Origin: Sulfitobacter maritimus
GTDB lineage: Bacteria > Pseudomonadota > Alphaproteobacteria > Rhodobacterales > Rhodobacteraceae
Reading direction: 5' to 3'
NCBI RefSeq assembly: GCF_013346665.1
Contig: NZ_JABVBB010000021.1
Location: 744,001 to 808,000 of the forward strand
DNA length: 64,000 nt
Under the pieces are notes generated by a model, which was given only the letters and a program-made list of their open reading frames with translations, had not been told where the DNA came from and made no database searches. Positions within the stretch are counted from its first letter, which is position 1; every line of letters starts with the position of its first letter. The position numbers and the translations under genes were made by a program. Shown here piece after piece: positions 18,016 to 26,158 of the stretch.

Positions 18016-19610
18016 AGGATTTTGCCGCCCTCTTTAACGCCGTCGACCAGACCACCAAGACCACAATCAAAGTCGCCGCCTTGGCCGAGTATTTCACTAC
18101 GGCTGAAGAGACCGACCGTCTCTGGACCGTCGCGCTCTTTTCAGGTCGCCGCCCGAAGCGCGCCGTGACCACGACCAAACTGCGCGAATGGGCCTCCGAA
18201 GCCTCCGGCGTGCCGCTGTGGCTTTTCGAGGACAGCTACGCCATTGTCGGTGATCTGGCCGAGACCATCGCGCTTGTCTTGCCGCCTGTCGACAGCGACG
18301 ACACCGGCACGCTCACCTCATGGATCAACGCCCTGCGCGGGTTGAAAGAGGAAGACGACGCCGCCCGCAAGGCCTTCGTCCTCTCTGCATGGCAACAGCT
18401 TGGCGGGACCGAGCGGTTTTTGTTCAACAAGCTCATCACCGGCGGCTTTCGCATTGGCATCAGCCAAAAGCTGATGACCCGCGCCCTGTCTCGCGCCACT
18501 GGTCGCCCCGAGCCGGAGATGGCGCATCGCCTGATGGGCAATTGGCATCCGGACGACGTGACGTGGCACAGCCTCATCGAGGCCGAAGACGCGAGCGCCG
18601 ACGCCTCGCGCCCCTATCCGTTCTACCTCGCCTATGCGCTGGAGGATACGCCGGAAGCCTTGGGCGATCCAACCGATTGGCGGGCAGAGTGGAAATGGGA
18701 CGGCATCCGCGGCCAGTTGATCCTGCGCGATGGCGACTATTTCGTGTGGTCACGGGGCGAAGAACTCATGACCGACCGTTTCCCCGAACTCGCCCGCGCC
18801 GCTGACCATATGCCCCCCGGCACGGTGCTCGACGGGGAATTGCTGGTCTGGCAACCGGGGGCGGAGTTCCCCTCCTCATTCAATGCGCTACAGGCCCGGA
18901 TTGGCCGCAAGACCGTGCCGAAAAAGCTGCTCGCCGAAGCGCCCGTGATCCTGCACGCCTATGACATGCTCGAATGGCGGGGCGAAGACATCCGCCACCG
19001 CCCCTTTGCCGAGCGCCGCGCCCTGCTGGAAAAGGCCAGCGCCGATCTGCCCGCTGACGCTCCAATCCGCCTGTCGCCACAGCACAAGTTCACCGATTGG
19101 ACCGAGCTCGCCACGCTGCGTGACACCGCCCGCGACGCACAGGCCGAAGGGCTGATGCTGAAACGCGCCGACAGCCCGTACCTGTCGGGCCGCAAGAAGG
19201 GCGATTGGTGGAAATGGAAGCTTGACCCGCTGACCATCGACGCGGTGATGATCTATGCGCAATCCGGCTCAGGCCGCCGGGCGAACCTCTTTACGGATTT
19301 CACCTTCGCAGTCTGGAACGGCAACGATCTGGTACCCTTCACCAAAGCCTACTCCGGCCTCACGGATGCCGAATTCCGCCAGATCACCGCATGGGTGCGC
19401 AAGAACACGCTGCAACGTTTTGGCCCGGTGCGGCAGGTGACCCCGCACCATGTCTTTGAAATCGCTTTTGAAGGCATCCAGCCCAGCCCGCGCCATAAAT
19501 CCGGCGTCGCCCTGCGCTTTCCGCGTATGCTGCGCTGGCGCAAGGACAAGCCGTTGCAGGAAGCAAACACGCTGGATGACCTGAAAGAAATGCTGCGCAT
19601 CTACGGGTAG
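18012..19610 (+). CDS. ATP-dependent DNA ligase (exonuclease-associated type)
   Basis: 532 residues. N-terminal DNA-binding domain (residues 1-190), adenylation domain with the nucleophile Lys228 in AEWKWDGIRGQ, motif III region HAYDMLEWRGEDIRHRPF, motif IV AEGLMLKR and motif V GDWWKWK, then an OB domain ending in RFPRMLRWRKDKP. Seals nicks using ATP, in addition to the essential NAD ligase that is not in the window. It forms an operon with the MBL exonuclease. In the fullest version of this system a helicase (Lhr-like) and a phosphoesterase follow; here the next gene is pepF. Confidence 0.94.
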   Translation: MKDFAALFNAVDQTTKTTIKVAALAEYFTTAEETDRLWTVALFSGRRPKRAVTTTKLREWASEASGVPLWLFEDSYAIVGDLAETIALVLPPVDSDDTGTLTSWINALRGLKEEDDAARKAFVLSAWQQLGGTERFLFNKLITGGFRIGISQKLMTRALSRATGRPEPEMAHRLMGNWHPDDVTWHSLIEAEDASADASRPYPFYLAYALEDTPEALGDPTDWRAEWKWDGIRGQLILRDGDYFVWSRGEELMTDRFPELARAADHMPPGTVLDGELLVWQPGAEFPSSFNALQARIGRKTVPKKLLAEAPVILHAYDMLEWRGEDIRHRPFAERRALLEKASADLPADAPIRLSPQHKFTDWTELATLRDTARDAQAEGLMLKRADSPYLSGRKKGDWWKWKLDPLTIDAVMIYAQSGSGRRANLFTDFTFAVWNGNDLVPFTKAYSGLTDAEFRQITAWVRKNTLQRFGPVRQVTPHHVFEIAFEGIQPSPRHKSGVALRFPRMLRWRKDKPLQEANTLDDLKEMLRIYG

Positions 19611-19666
19611 CTTGTCCCTGCGCGCCGGGAGGCATAGATGTGACGAAACGCAAAAGAGGTACACCG

Positions 19667-21484
19667 ATGTTTCAGCTTCCCTTCCCGCTTCGCGACGCCA
19701 ATGCCACTGCCGGGGGCAAAGACCTCGGCGATCTGCCGGAATGGGACTTGAGCGACCTCTACACCAGCGAAGACGCGGCGGAACTGAAACGCGATCTGGA
19801 CTGGCTGGAAGAGGCTTGTGAGAGCTTTGCGGCAGACTACGAAGGCAAGCTGGCTGACCTGGACGCCAAAGGTCTGCTCGACTGTGTGCTGCGCAATGAG
19901 AAGATCAATCAGGTCGCCGGGCGCATCATGTCCTACGCGGGGCTGCGCTATTACCAACTCACGACGGACGCAGGCCGGGCCAAGTTCATGTCCGACATGC
20001 AGGAAAAGATCACCGACTATACCACGCGGCTGGTCTTCTTCACGCTGGAGCTGAACAAACTGCCGGACGACCATCTGGCCAATCTGCTCGACCAAGACGC
20101 CGATCTCGCTCGTTACAAGCCGGTGTTTGACCGCATCCGTGCGATGAAACCTTATCAACTGTCTGACGAGATGGAGAAATTCCTCCACGATCTCGGCGTC
20201 GTGGGTGACGCGTGGGAGCGGATGTTTGACGAAACCATCGCGGGGCTGGAGTTCGAGGTCGACGGTGAGACGCTCAACATCGAAGGCACGCTGAACCTGC
20301 TGACCGACCCCGATCGTGCCAAGCGCGAAGCAGGCGCGCGGGAATTGGCGAACGTGCTTGGCGCAAACATCCGCACCTTTGCCCGCGTCCACAACACCCA
20401 GGTGAAAGAGAAAGAGGTCATCGACCGCTGGCGCGGCATGGAGACGCCGCAGACCGGGCGCCACCTGAGCAACCATGTCGAGCCCGAGGTCGTCGAAGCG
20501 CTGCGCAACGCTGTGGTCGAGGCCTACCCGAAGCTAAGCCACCGCTACTATGAACTCAAGCGCAAGTGGCTCGGCCTCGACGTCATGCAGGTCTGGGACC
20601 GCAACGCGCCGCTGCCGATGGAAGACCCCAAGGTTGTCGACTGGGCGCAGGCCGAAGAGACCGTGATGGAAGCCTATACCGCCTTTGATCCGCGCATGGG
20701 TGAGTTGGCGAAACCGTTTTTCACCAAGGGCTGGATCGACGCGGGTGTGAAACCGGGCAAGGCACCGGGCGCCTTTGCGCATCCGACTGTGACCAACGTC
20801 CACCCCTACGTGATGCTGAACTACCTTGGCAAACCGCGTGACGTGATGACGTTGGCGCATGAGTTGGGCCATGGTGTACACCAAGTGCTGGCCGCCGATC
20901 AGGGTGAAATGCTCTCCTCCACCCCGCTGACACTGGCCGAAACCGCATCCGTCTTTGGCGAGATGCTTACCTTCCGCAAGATGCTCGACAAGGCCCAGAC
21001 CCAAGCCGAGCGCAAGGTGCTGCTGGCGGGCAAGGTTGAGGACATGATCAACACGGTCGTCCGCCAGATCGCCTTTTACGACTTCGAGTGCAAATTGCAC
21101 GAAGCACGCCGTGGCGGCGAGTTGACGCCTGATGACATCAACGCACTGTGGATGTCCGTGCAGGCTGAAAGCCTTGGACCGGCGTTCGAGTATATGGAGG
21201 GCTACGAGACCTTCTGGGCCTATATCCCGCACTTCGTCCACTCGCCCTTCTACGTCTATGCCTATGCCTTTGGCGACGGTCTGGTGAACGCGCTCTACGC
21301 GGTCTATGCCGAGGGTGAAGAAGGCTTCGAAGACAAGTATTTCGAGATGCTCAAAGCCGGCGGATCAAAGCACCACAAAGAACTCCTCGCGCCCTTTGGG
21401 TTGGATGCTTCTGACCCCGCCTTCTGGGACAAGGGTCTGAGCATGATTTCTGGTATGATTGACGAGTTAGAAGCGATGGAATAA
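19667..21484 (+). CDS. pepF: Oligoendopeptidase F (M3 family metallopeptidase)
   Basis: 605 residues from ATG 19667, which has AAAGAGGT at good spacing; a GTG at 19640 in the same frame is rejected. Zinc site HELGH at residues 398-402 (LAHELGHGVHQ) with the downstream Glu in LAETASVFGEM. The N-terminal half is the helical M3B cap and the C-terminus has HFVHSPFYVYAYAFG, typical of PepF. Cytoplasmic degradation of 7-17 residue peptides. Single gene between the ligase pair and the RsbQ-like gene. Confidence 0.95.
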   Translation: MFQLPFPLRDANATAGGKDLGDLPEWDLSDLYTSEDAAELKRDLDWLEEACESFAADYEGKLADLDAKGLLDCVLRNEKINQVAGRIMSYAGLRYYQLTTDAGRAKFMSDMQEKITDYTTRLVFFTLELNKLPDDHLANLLDQDADLARYKPVFDRIRAMKPYQLSDEMEKFLHDLGVVGDAWERMFDETIAGLEFEVDGETLNIEGTLNLLTDPDRAKREAGARELANVLGANIRTFARVHNTQVKEKEVIDRWRGMETPQTGRHLSNHVEPEVVEALRNAVVEAYPKLSHRYYELKRKWLGLDVMQVWDRNAPLPMEDPKVVDWAQAEETVMEAYTAFDPRMGELAKPFFTKGWIDAGVKPGKAPGAFAHPTVTNVHPYVMLNYLGKPRDVMTLAHELGHGVHQVLAADQGEMLSSTPLTLAETASVFGEMLTFRKMLDKAQTQAERKVLLAGKVEDMINTVVRQIAFYDFECKLHEARRGGELTPDDINALWMSVQAESLGPAFEYMEGYETFWAYIPHFVHSPFYVYAYAFGDGLVNALYAVYAEGEEGFEDKYFEMLKAGGSKHHKELLAPFGLDASDPAFWDKGLSMISGMIDELEAME

Positions 21485-21528
21485 CCGTGGGCGAACGTCT
21501 TTTGCACTAATTTCGAGGGGTGCTCGCT

Positions 21529-22329
21529 ATGTCGGCTTTAAAGCGCAATAACGTGAACCTCGTTGGACAAGGGCAAAAGACGATCGTCTTCGTGCATGGC
21601 TTCGGCTGTGACCAGACGATGTGGCGCTTTGTGGCGCCGGCATTCGAAGAGAACTACCGCGTGGTGCTCTATGATTTGACCGGCGCTGGCCAATCCGACC
21701 TTTCAGCCTATGACTTTGACCGCTACAGCGATCTTTCCGCCCATGCGGCTGACCTGATCGAGATCTGCGACGCGCTTGAGCTTGAGGAGCCGATTGTGAT
21801 TGGCCATTCGGTCGGGGCGATCATCGCGGGCCTCGCAGCCGCCGACAATCCCGGCCGCTTTGGGCAGGTGGTGATGGTTTCGCCCTCGCCCTCTTTCGTG
21901 AACGACGGTGAGTATATCGGCGGTTTCGACAGGGCCGATCTGCTTCAGGTGATCGACTTCATGCAGGAAAACTACCTTGGCTGGGCCGAACAAATGGCCC
22001 CGGCCATCGCTGGCCAGCAGTCCGAAGGCGATAGCGCGCGCCTGCTAACCAAGAGCTTTTGCCGCACCAATCCCGACATCGCGCGACATTTCGGACGGGT
22101 GACTTTTCTGTCTGATCGGCGGTCTGACATGACCCGTATCAAGACCCCGACCCTGATCCTTCAGTGTGACGACGATGCAATCGCCCCCGTGGCCGTGGGC
22201 GATTGGATGTATAACACGATGACCGGCGCGACCCTGCGGGTGATCGAAGCTGTTGGCCACTGTCCTCATATGACGGAGCCGAAAAAGGTCATCCGCGAAA
22301 TCAATCGCTACCTTAACGAGAGCGGCTGA
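21529..22329 (+). CDS. RsbQ-like alpha/beta hydrolase
   Basis: 266 residues from ATG 21529 (GAGGGGTG upstream; a GTG at 21520 is in frame). Nucleophile Ser94 in GHSVG, acid in LQCDDDAIAP (residues 214-216) and His244 in AVGHCPHMTEP. The VHGFGCDQTMWR start and GHCPHM end are hallmarks of the RsbQ/KAI2/D14 group, small-molecule sensing hydrolases. In Bacillus RsbQ is needed by the PAS phosphatase RsbP. Here a PAS-HWE kinase gene follows after 3 bases, so a hydrolase-PAS sensing pair is likely. Confidence 0.88.
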   Translation: MSALKRNNVNLVGQGQKTIVFVHGFGCDQTMWRFVAPAFEENYRVVLYDLTGAGQSDLSAYDFDRYSDLSAHAADLIEICDALELEEPIVIGHSVGAIIAGLAAADNPGRFGQVVMVSPSPSFVNDGEYIGGFDRADLLQVIDFMQENYLGWAEQMAPAIAGQQSEGDSARLLTKSFCRTNPDIARHFGRVTFLSDRRSDMTRIKTPTLILQCDDDAIAPVAVGDWMYNTMTGATLRVIEAVGHCPHMTEPKKVIREINRYLNESG

Positions 22330-22332
22330 GCC

Positions 22333-23724
22333 TTGAGCACGCCCCCCAGCCTCCCCCCTGAGGACGCTCAGCTTTTAATCGACCAAGCAGACAGCGGCTT
22401 TGTCGTGACTGATCACAATGCCAATATCACCTATTGCAACAGCCGTTTTGCAGCCTGGAACAACGCGTCTGCCGGTGAATTAATCGGACTTCGTCTGTCT
22501 CATCTGCTCGACGTGCCGGGCCGCGTGTTTTTTGAAACGCATATCATGCCGATGATCCTGCTTCAGGGCTTTGCGCGCGAAATCCTATGCCGTCTGAACC
22601 CCAAGGACAGCGAGCGGCTGCCGATCTTGCTTAACGCCAGCCGCCATCCTGCGGATGAAGGCCCAGAAGCGCGTATTGTGTTCAACATCTTTAACGCGAC
22701 CGAGCGGGCGATGTATGAAAACGACCTGCGCCGGGCGCGGGATGACGCAGAAGAACTGGCTGCCGTAATCCGCTCCGCGCAGGTTGCGATCTTTCGCATC
22801 GATAACGAAGGTCGGGTCAAGAACTTTAACCATCGGGCAGCGACGATGTTTGGATTTGACCCGGCGCAGGGCATTGGTCGCATGATCACCGACTTGGCGC
22901 CCCTGCCCGATGACCCTGAGTGGTTCGACCGCATTAAGCCACAAGCGTTGCAGGGCGAAGCACCTGAGTTCTTCGAAGCTCAAACCGAAAGCGGCATTCA
23001 TCTTTCCATCTCACTCACCCCCATCACGGAAGGTGGCGAACGCACGCCCCACCCCGATTTCTCGCTGCTGATGCGCGATGTGACAGAGCGGATGCGGACT
23101 GAGCGGCAGTTGCAAATCACCCTGCAAGAACTGAACCACCGCGTCAAAAACAACCTCGCTGTCGTAACCGGCATTGCCCGTCAGACCTTCCGCTCCGAAG
23201 CCTCGGCCGATGAAGCGGCCCGCTTTATGGCGCGGCTGCAATCTATGGCCAAAGCGCATGACCTACTGGTGTCGAACAATTGGCGCAGCACCAGCATCCG
23301 CGACATGGCGCAGCTCACGGCCGAAGAATCGGGCATGGTCGCGCAGTTTGACATTGATGGGCCAGAGGTGGTTTTCGCGCCGCAAAGCGTGGCAATGCTG
23401 GCGCTCGCGCTTTTTGAATTGATGACCAACGCGATGAAATACGGCGCGTTGACCTCCGACCACGGGCGCGTCGCCCTGCACTGGACCCTGACCGGAGAAG
23501 GCAACGATCAGCGCTTCTGCCTGAAATGGCAGGAAACCGGTGGCCCGCCGCTAAAACAAGAGGCGCGAGACATCGGTTTTGGCTCAAAACTCGTCAAGCG
23601 CCTCGTCGCCGCAGAGCTCGGCGGCACCGCGCAGTTGGACTTTGCACCGACCGGATTGGTCTACACGCTAGAGGCCCCCTACAAAGGCCCAGAGGACGCC
23701 AAGGCCCCGCGTCATTTGTTATAA
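22333..23724 (+). CDS. PAS-domain HWE-family sensor histidine kinase
   Basis: 463 residues with a TTG start (22333) 3 bases after the hydrolase stop. Two PAS-like domains: residues about 10-130 (LLIDQADSGFVVTDHNANITYCN) and about 140-255 (VIRSAQVAIFRIDNEGRVKNFN, then LMRDVTERMRTE). The kinase has phospho-acceptor His269 in ELNHRVKNNLAVV, an N-box FELMTNAMKYGAL and the WxE motif (Trp399, Glu401) that defines the HWE group, then GFGSKLVKRLV. No membrane helix, so it is cytosolic. No response regulator gene is adjacent; the partner must be elsewhere. In alphaproteobacteria HWE/HisKA_2 kinases often feed the general stress response. Confidence 0.9.
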   Translation: MSTPPSLPPEDAQLLIDQADSGFVVTDHNANITYCNSRFAAWNNASAGELIGLRLSHLLDVPGRVFFETHIMPMILLQGFAREILCRLNPKDSERLPILLNASRHPADEGPEARIVFNIFNATERAMYENDLRRARDDAEELAAVIRSAQVAIFRIDNEGRVKNFNHRAATMFGFDPAQGIGRMITDLAPLPDDPEWFDRIKPQALQGEAPEFFEAQTESGIHLSISLTPITEGGERTPHPDFSLLMRDVTERMRTERQLQITLQELNHRVKNNLAVVTGIARQTFRSEASADEAARFMARLQSMAKAHDLLVSNNWRSTSIRDMAQLTAEESGMVAQFDIDGPEVVFAPQSVAMLALALFELMTNAMKYGALTSDHGRVALHWTLTGEGNDQRFCLKWQETGGPPLKQEARDIGFGSKLVKRLVAAELGGTAQLDFAPTGLVYTLEAPYKGPEDAKAPRHLL

Positions 23725-23755
23725 CGATTGCAGCAGCCCATTGGCCAGCCCGCCC

Positions 23756-24025
23756 TCACTTAAGCTGGCTGTCCTTTGAGCCGCGCCGGTTAATGCCACC
23801 GCGCATCTGTTGCTGGCCGTCACGTTCGCGCACACAGTCAATGCAAAGCTTAACGCCCGGCAAGGCAAGGCGCCGTGCTTCGGGTATCGGCTCTTCACAT
23901 TCGGCGCATTCAAGCAGGCTCTCACCCACGGGCGCACGGCGGGCCTTTAGCCGCGCAAGTTCATCCGAAATAGACGCTTCGATCTGTTCACTCACTGCCC
24001 CATCACGGGCCCATCCGCCAGCCAT
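23756..24025 (-). CDS. DksA/TraR family C4-type zinc finger protein
   Basis: 89 residues. Short N-terminal helix (AVSEQIEASISDELARLKARR) and a zinc finger with Cys40, Cys43, Cys61 and Cys64 (ECAECEEPIPEARRLALPGVKLCIDC). Much shorter than DksA and without its long coiled coil, so like TraR or the short DksA-like proteins, which act at the RNA polymerase secondary channel. Monocistronic by orientation: it faces the kinase gene tail to tail. Confidence 0.88.
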   Translation of the reverse strand: MAGGWARDGAVSEQIEASISDELARLKARRAPVGESLLECAECEEPIPEARRLALPGVKLCIDCVRERDGQQQMRGGINRRGSKDSQLK

Positions 24026-24179
24026 GGCCTAACCTCCAAAACCTGAAAATCACCCCCGCGCCGCTGTCAATTCATCGCCTCGCGCGGTCTGTTGGTCATA
24101 AGATGGGTCTGAACAAAGACTTAATCAAGCCACCCCCGTGATGGACTGCCATTGCCCTCCTTTGCTGTTCTCCTTAGTC

Positions 24180-24208
24180 AAAAAAAAACCGCACCTCGAA
24201 AGATGCGG
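24180..24208 (-). terminator. Terminator for the 24247-24621 gene
   Basis: Minus strand: stem ccgcatc/ggtgcgg (one G-T pair) with a 6-base loop, followed by an unbroken run of about nine T residues (A run 24180-24188 on the plus strand). Lies about 40 bases after the gene's stop. Confidence 0.85.
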
Positions 24209-24246
24209 CAAGTCTGGCATTTGGGTCTTCAAACGAAGGCAGTAAT

Positions 24247-24621
24247 TCAAGCGACTTTTAGTGCGCCCTCCCGTTCTTGCTGATCGAAACGTACGGACAG
24301 GCTAATGGCAGTTTGGATCAACCGCTTGCGCAAGTCCTGGGATTGCCCTGCGCGGCGCAAGGGGACGCTGGTGAGCAAATAAGCGGTCCGCGGTGGGCTG
24401 GAAGGATGATGCGAATAGGTCACGGCGACACAGGCTTCAATGCGGCCGAAATCGCGACAATAGCGAACCTTGGTGATATTTGCGCGCAGCACCTCATAGC
24501 TCACCGGGCGGCTGTGCGCATTAAGCGAGATATCGACCGGCTCATACAAGCGCCGTTTCCGCATCAACTCACCATTCGTGAGGGGCTTGTAGGTGTGAAT
24601 AACTTCTGAGCGCATAAACAT
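24247..24621 (-). CDS. Conserved hypothetical protein
   Basis: 124 residues, family not recognised. The sequence is basic, with no signal peptide or membrane helix. It begins MFMRSEVIHTYKPLTNGELMRKRRLYEPVDISL and alternates strand-like and basic segments (SYEVLRANITKVRYCRDFGRIEACVAVTYSHHP), which suggests a compact alpha/beta domain. It has its own terminator, and a palindromic site matching the GntR operator 86 bases upstream, so it is probably under that regulator. Codon use is like the neighbours. A coding gene is likely, but the function is unknown. Confidence 0.75.
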   Translation of the reverse strand: MFMRSEVIHTYKPLTNGELMRKRRLYEPVDISLNAHSRPVSYEVLRANITKVRYCRDFGRIEACVAVTYSHHPSSPPRTAYLLTSVPLRRAGQSQDLRKRLIQTAISLSVRFDQQEREGALKVA

Positions 24622-24706
24622 GATAGAACCTCGCCTCTGTGTAACTCTTCGTTAATCTTTCTCCCTTTGGGCAGATGATCCGACCTAGTGCCGCCCCACG
24701 TCCCCA

Positions 24707-24720
24707 ACCTGTATACATGT
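24707..24720. promoter_or_regulatory. Candidate GntR operator upstream of the unknown gene
   Basis: acctgtatacatgt, one mismatch from the perfect palindrome at 25420-25433. It lies 86 bases upstream of the start of the 24247-24621 gene. The tgtataca core is typical of GntR/FCD operators. Confidence 0.6.
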
Positions 24721-24820
24721 CTTGTTGCCGAATTGTGGCAGGAAAAAGGCGAGAACTTGCAGGAATTACGGCAACCTGGCTTTCCGCTGCATAACCTTAC
24801 GTCAACCTAATGCCGCACGC

Positions 24821-25381
24821 TCAAGCGGCCTGATACGCACGGAGCCAGTTTTCTTGGACCTGATTCTCGATCGCTTCAGAGAAATTCCGGCGGACGAAGG
24901 GGATCGCTTTTGACGCTGACATGCCGCAGGCGATGAGTAACAAGGCCGCCGTCAACCCGCTTCGCCCCGCGCCATACTGGCAGCACAGTGCAATGGTCTC
25001 ACCACGCTCAAAGGCAGCAAGGCAACGGGTTTCATGGCCCGGCCATTTGGTCATAAACCCTTCGTCTGGAACTGAAAAATCACGGATAGACGAAAACCAA
25101 AGTGTCAGCCCCTGCTGCTCCGCCGCTCCACGAAGCAGATCAAACGCGCCCTCTGGCAGCTCCTCCTCTTCAGTCAAGACCAACAGGCGCCGCGCGCCCG
25201 TCCGCACAAGACCCGCCAATGTCTCATCCATTTGCGCGGGGTCCAGATAGGCTGCCCCATCAACATCTGTCGCAAGACCGGGGAACCCCGCCATTGCAAT
25301 ATGCCCACCCCGTGGTGTTGCAAACACCGCTCTGATTGAGGTCGCCTCACCGTCGAACGACGGGGTCTGAGCTGCGGACAT
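24821..25381 (-). CDS. Cysteine-based protein phosphatase (PTP/DSP-like)
   Basis: 186 residues. The active-site loop CQYGAGRS (Cys134 to Arg140, CX5R) is followed by a Ser and the helix GLTAALLLIACG, as in dual-specificity and tyrosine phosphatases. The general acid is probably Asp101 or Asp106 in RDFSVPDEGF. Residues 60-70 (GARRLLVLTEEEEL) match the usual strand before the acid loop. The protein lacks a signal peptide, so it is cytosolic. Substrate not predictable. The gene is divergent from the GntR gene and the palindromic operator lies between them. Confidence 0.83.
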   Translation of the reverse strand: MSAAQTPSFDGEATSIRAVFATPRGGHIAMAGFPGLATDVDGAAYLDPAQMDETLAGLVRTGARRLLVLTEEEELPEGAFDLLRGAAEQQGLTLWFSSIRDFSVPDEGFMTKWPGHETRCLAAFERGETIALCCQYGAGRSGLTAALLLIACGMSASKAIPFVRRNFSEAIENQVQENWLRAYQAA

Positions 25382-25419
25382 AGGTAAATTCCTGAAACAA
25401 ATTGAGGTTGCGCTTACCT

Positions 25420-25433
25420 ACATGTATACATGT
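25420..25433. promoter_or_regulatory. Palindromic GntR operator between phosphatase and GntR genes
   Basis: Perfect 14-bp palindrome acatgtatacatgt, 39 bases upstream of the phosphatase start and 46 bases upstream of the GntR start, so one bound dimer could regulate both divergent genes. A one-mismatch copy lies at 24707-24720. Confidence 0.75.
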
Positions 25434-25479
25434 GCAGACATCAAGCTGGCACTGTCGTTGGATTGAAGGGAGTTTTCAA

Positions 25480-26106
25480 ATGCTGAAGGGCAGCCAGTCC
25501 AGCCAACATATCGCAGAGGCACTGCGTGCTGACATCTGCCTTGCGCAGTCGTCTGACGATCAAATGCTGCATGAAGGCGCGTTGGCACAACGTTTTGGCG
25601 TCTCGCGCACGCCAGTGCGTCAGGCTTTGCAGCGTCTATCCTATGAACGCATGATCACGGTAAAATCTGGGATCGGCTCGGTCATTTCGCCACTGGAGGA
25701 TCCGCAGCGCGATGATGATCTGCGTGCAGCCGTAGCGGTGATCAAAGCGGTGGCCGCCTGCGCATCTGACGCACCTGCCTCGGCGGCCCAGGTGATGGAT
25801 TTTGCCGGTATGTTGGGGCTGCTTGCAGTAAGTGATCTCGGACGAGCCGAAGACTTCTTTCAACTGCGCGCCCGGTTGGCCGCATCGCTGTCTGCGTTAA
25901 TCGAAAACCCGATCTTGAAGGACGCTTTCCATGCGGCTTATTGGCGTCTGATCCGCTGGCGAATTCAAGACTTGCGCAGCAATCCTGCCGCACAAGCCGC
26001 TTTGTTGGATCGGTTGGTCAACACCATCATTCAGACATTGCAGCAGGATACGGTCGCGGCCACCTTCGAAAAGGTCGCTGCTTTAGAGGGCCATCCCCCG
26101 GACTGA
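25480..26106 (+). CDS. GntR family transcriptional regulator (FCD-like effector domain)
   Basis: 208 residues from ATG 25480, preceded by GAAGGGAG; the upstream open frame is rejected. Winged helix with the GntR recognition part LHEGALAQRFGVSRTPVRQALQRLSYERMI (residues about 30-60), then a helical C-terminal domain of about 125 residues of FCD type, although the Asp/His metal residues are not clear. It probably represses itself and the divergent phosphatase through the palindrome at 25420-25433. Confidence 0.88.
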   Translation: MLKGSQSSQHIAEALRADICLAQSSDDQMLHEGALAQRFGVSRTPVRQALQRLSYERMITVKSGIGSVISPLEDPQRDDDLRAAVAVIKAVAACASDAPASAAQVMDFAGMLGLLAVSDLGRAEDFFQLRARLAASLSALIENPILKDAFHAAYWRLIRWRIQDLRSNPAAQAALLDRLVNTIIQTLQQDTVAATFEKVAALEGHPPD

Positions 26107-26123
26107 CATGCCGCATATAAAAC

Positions 26124-26150
26124 GCCCCCTACTATCGGTTAGCAGGGGGC
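26124..26150 (-). terminator. Terminator after rpoH
   Basis: 11-bp stem gccccctgcta/tagtagggggc with one G-T pair and a 5-base loop on the minus strand, followed by GTTTTAT. It begins 8 bases after the rpoH stop. Confidence 0.8.
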
Positions 26151-26158
26151 GCTCAGTG

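Noticed and set aside
24247..24621. PilZ domain in the unknown protein
   Set aside because: Basic residues and strands are present but no RxxxR and DxSxxG motif pair.
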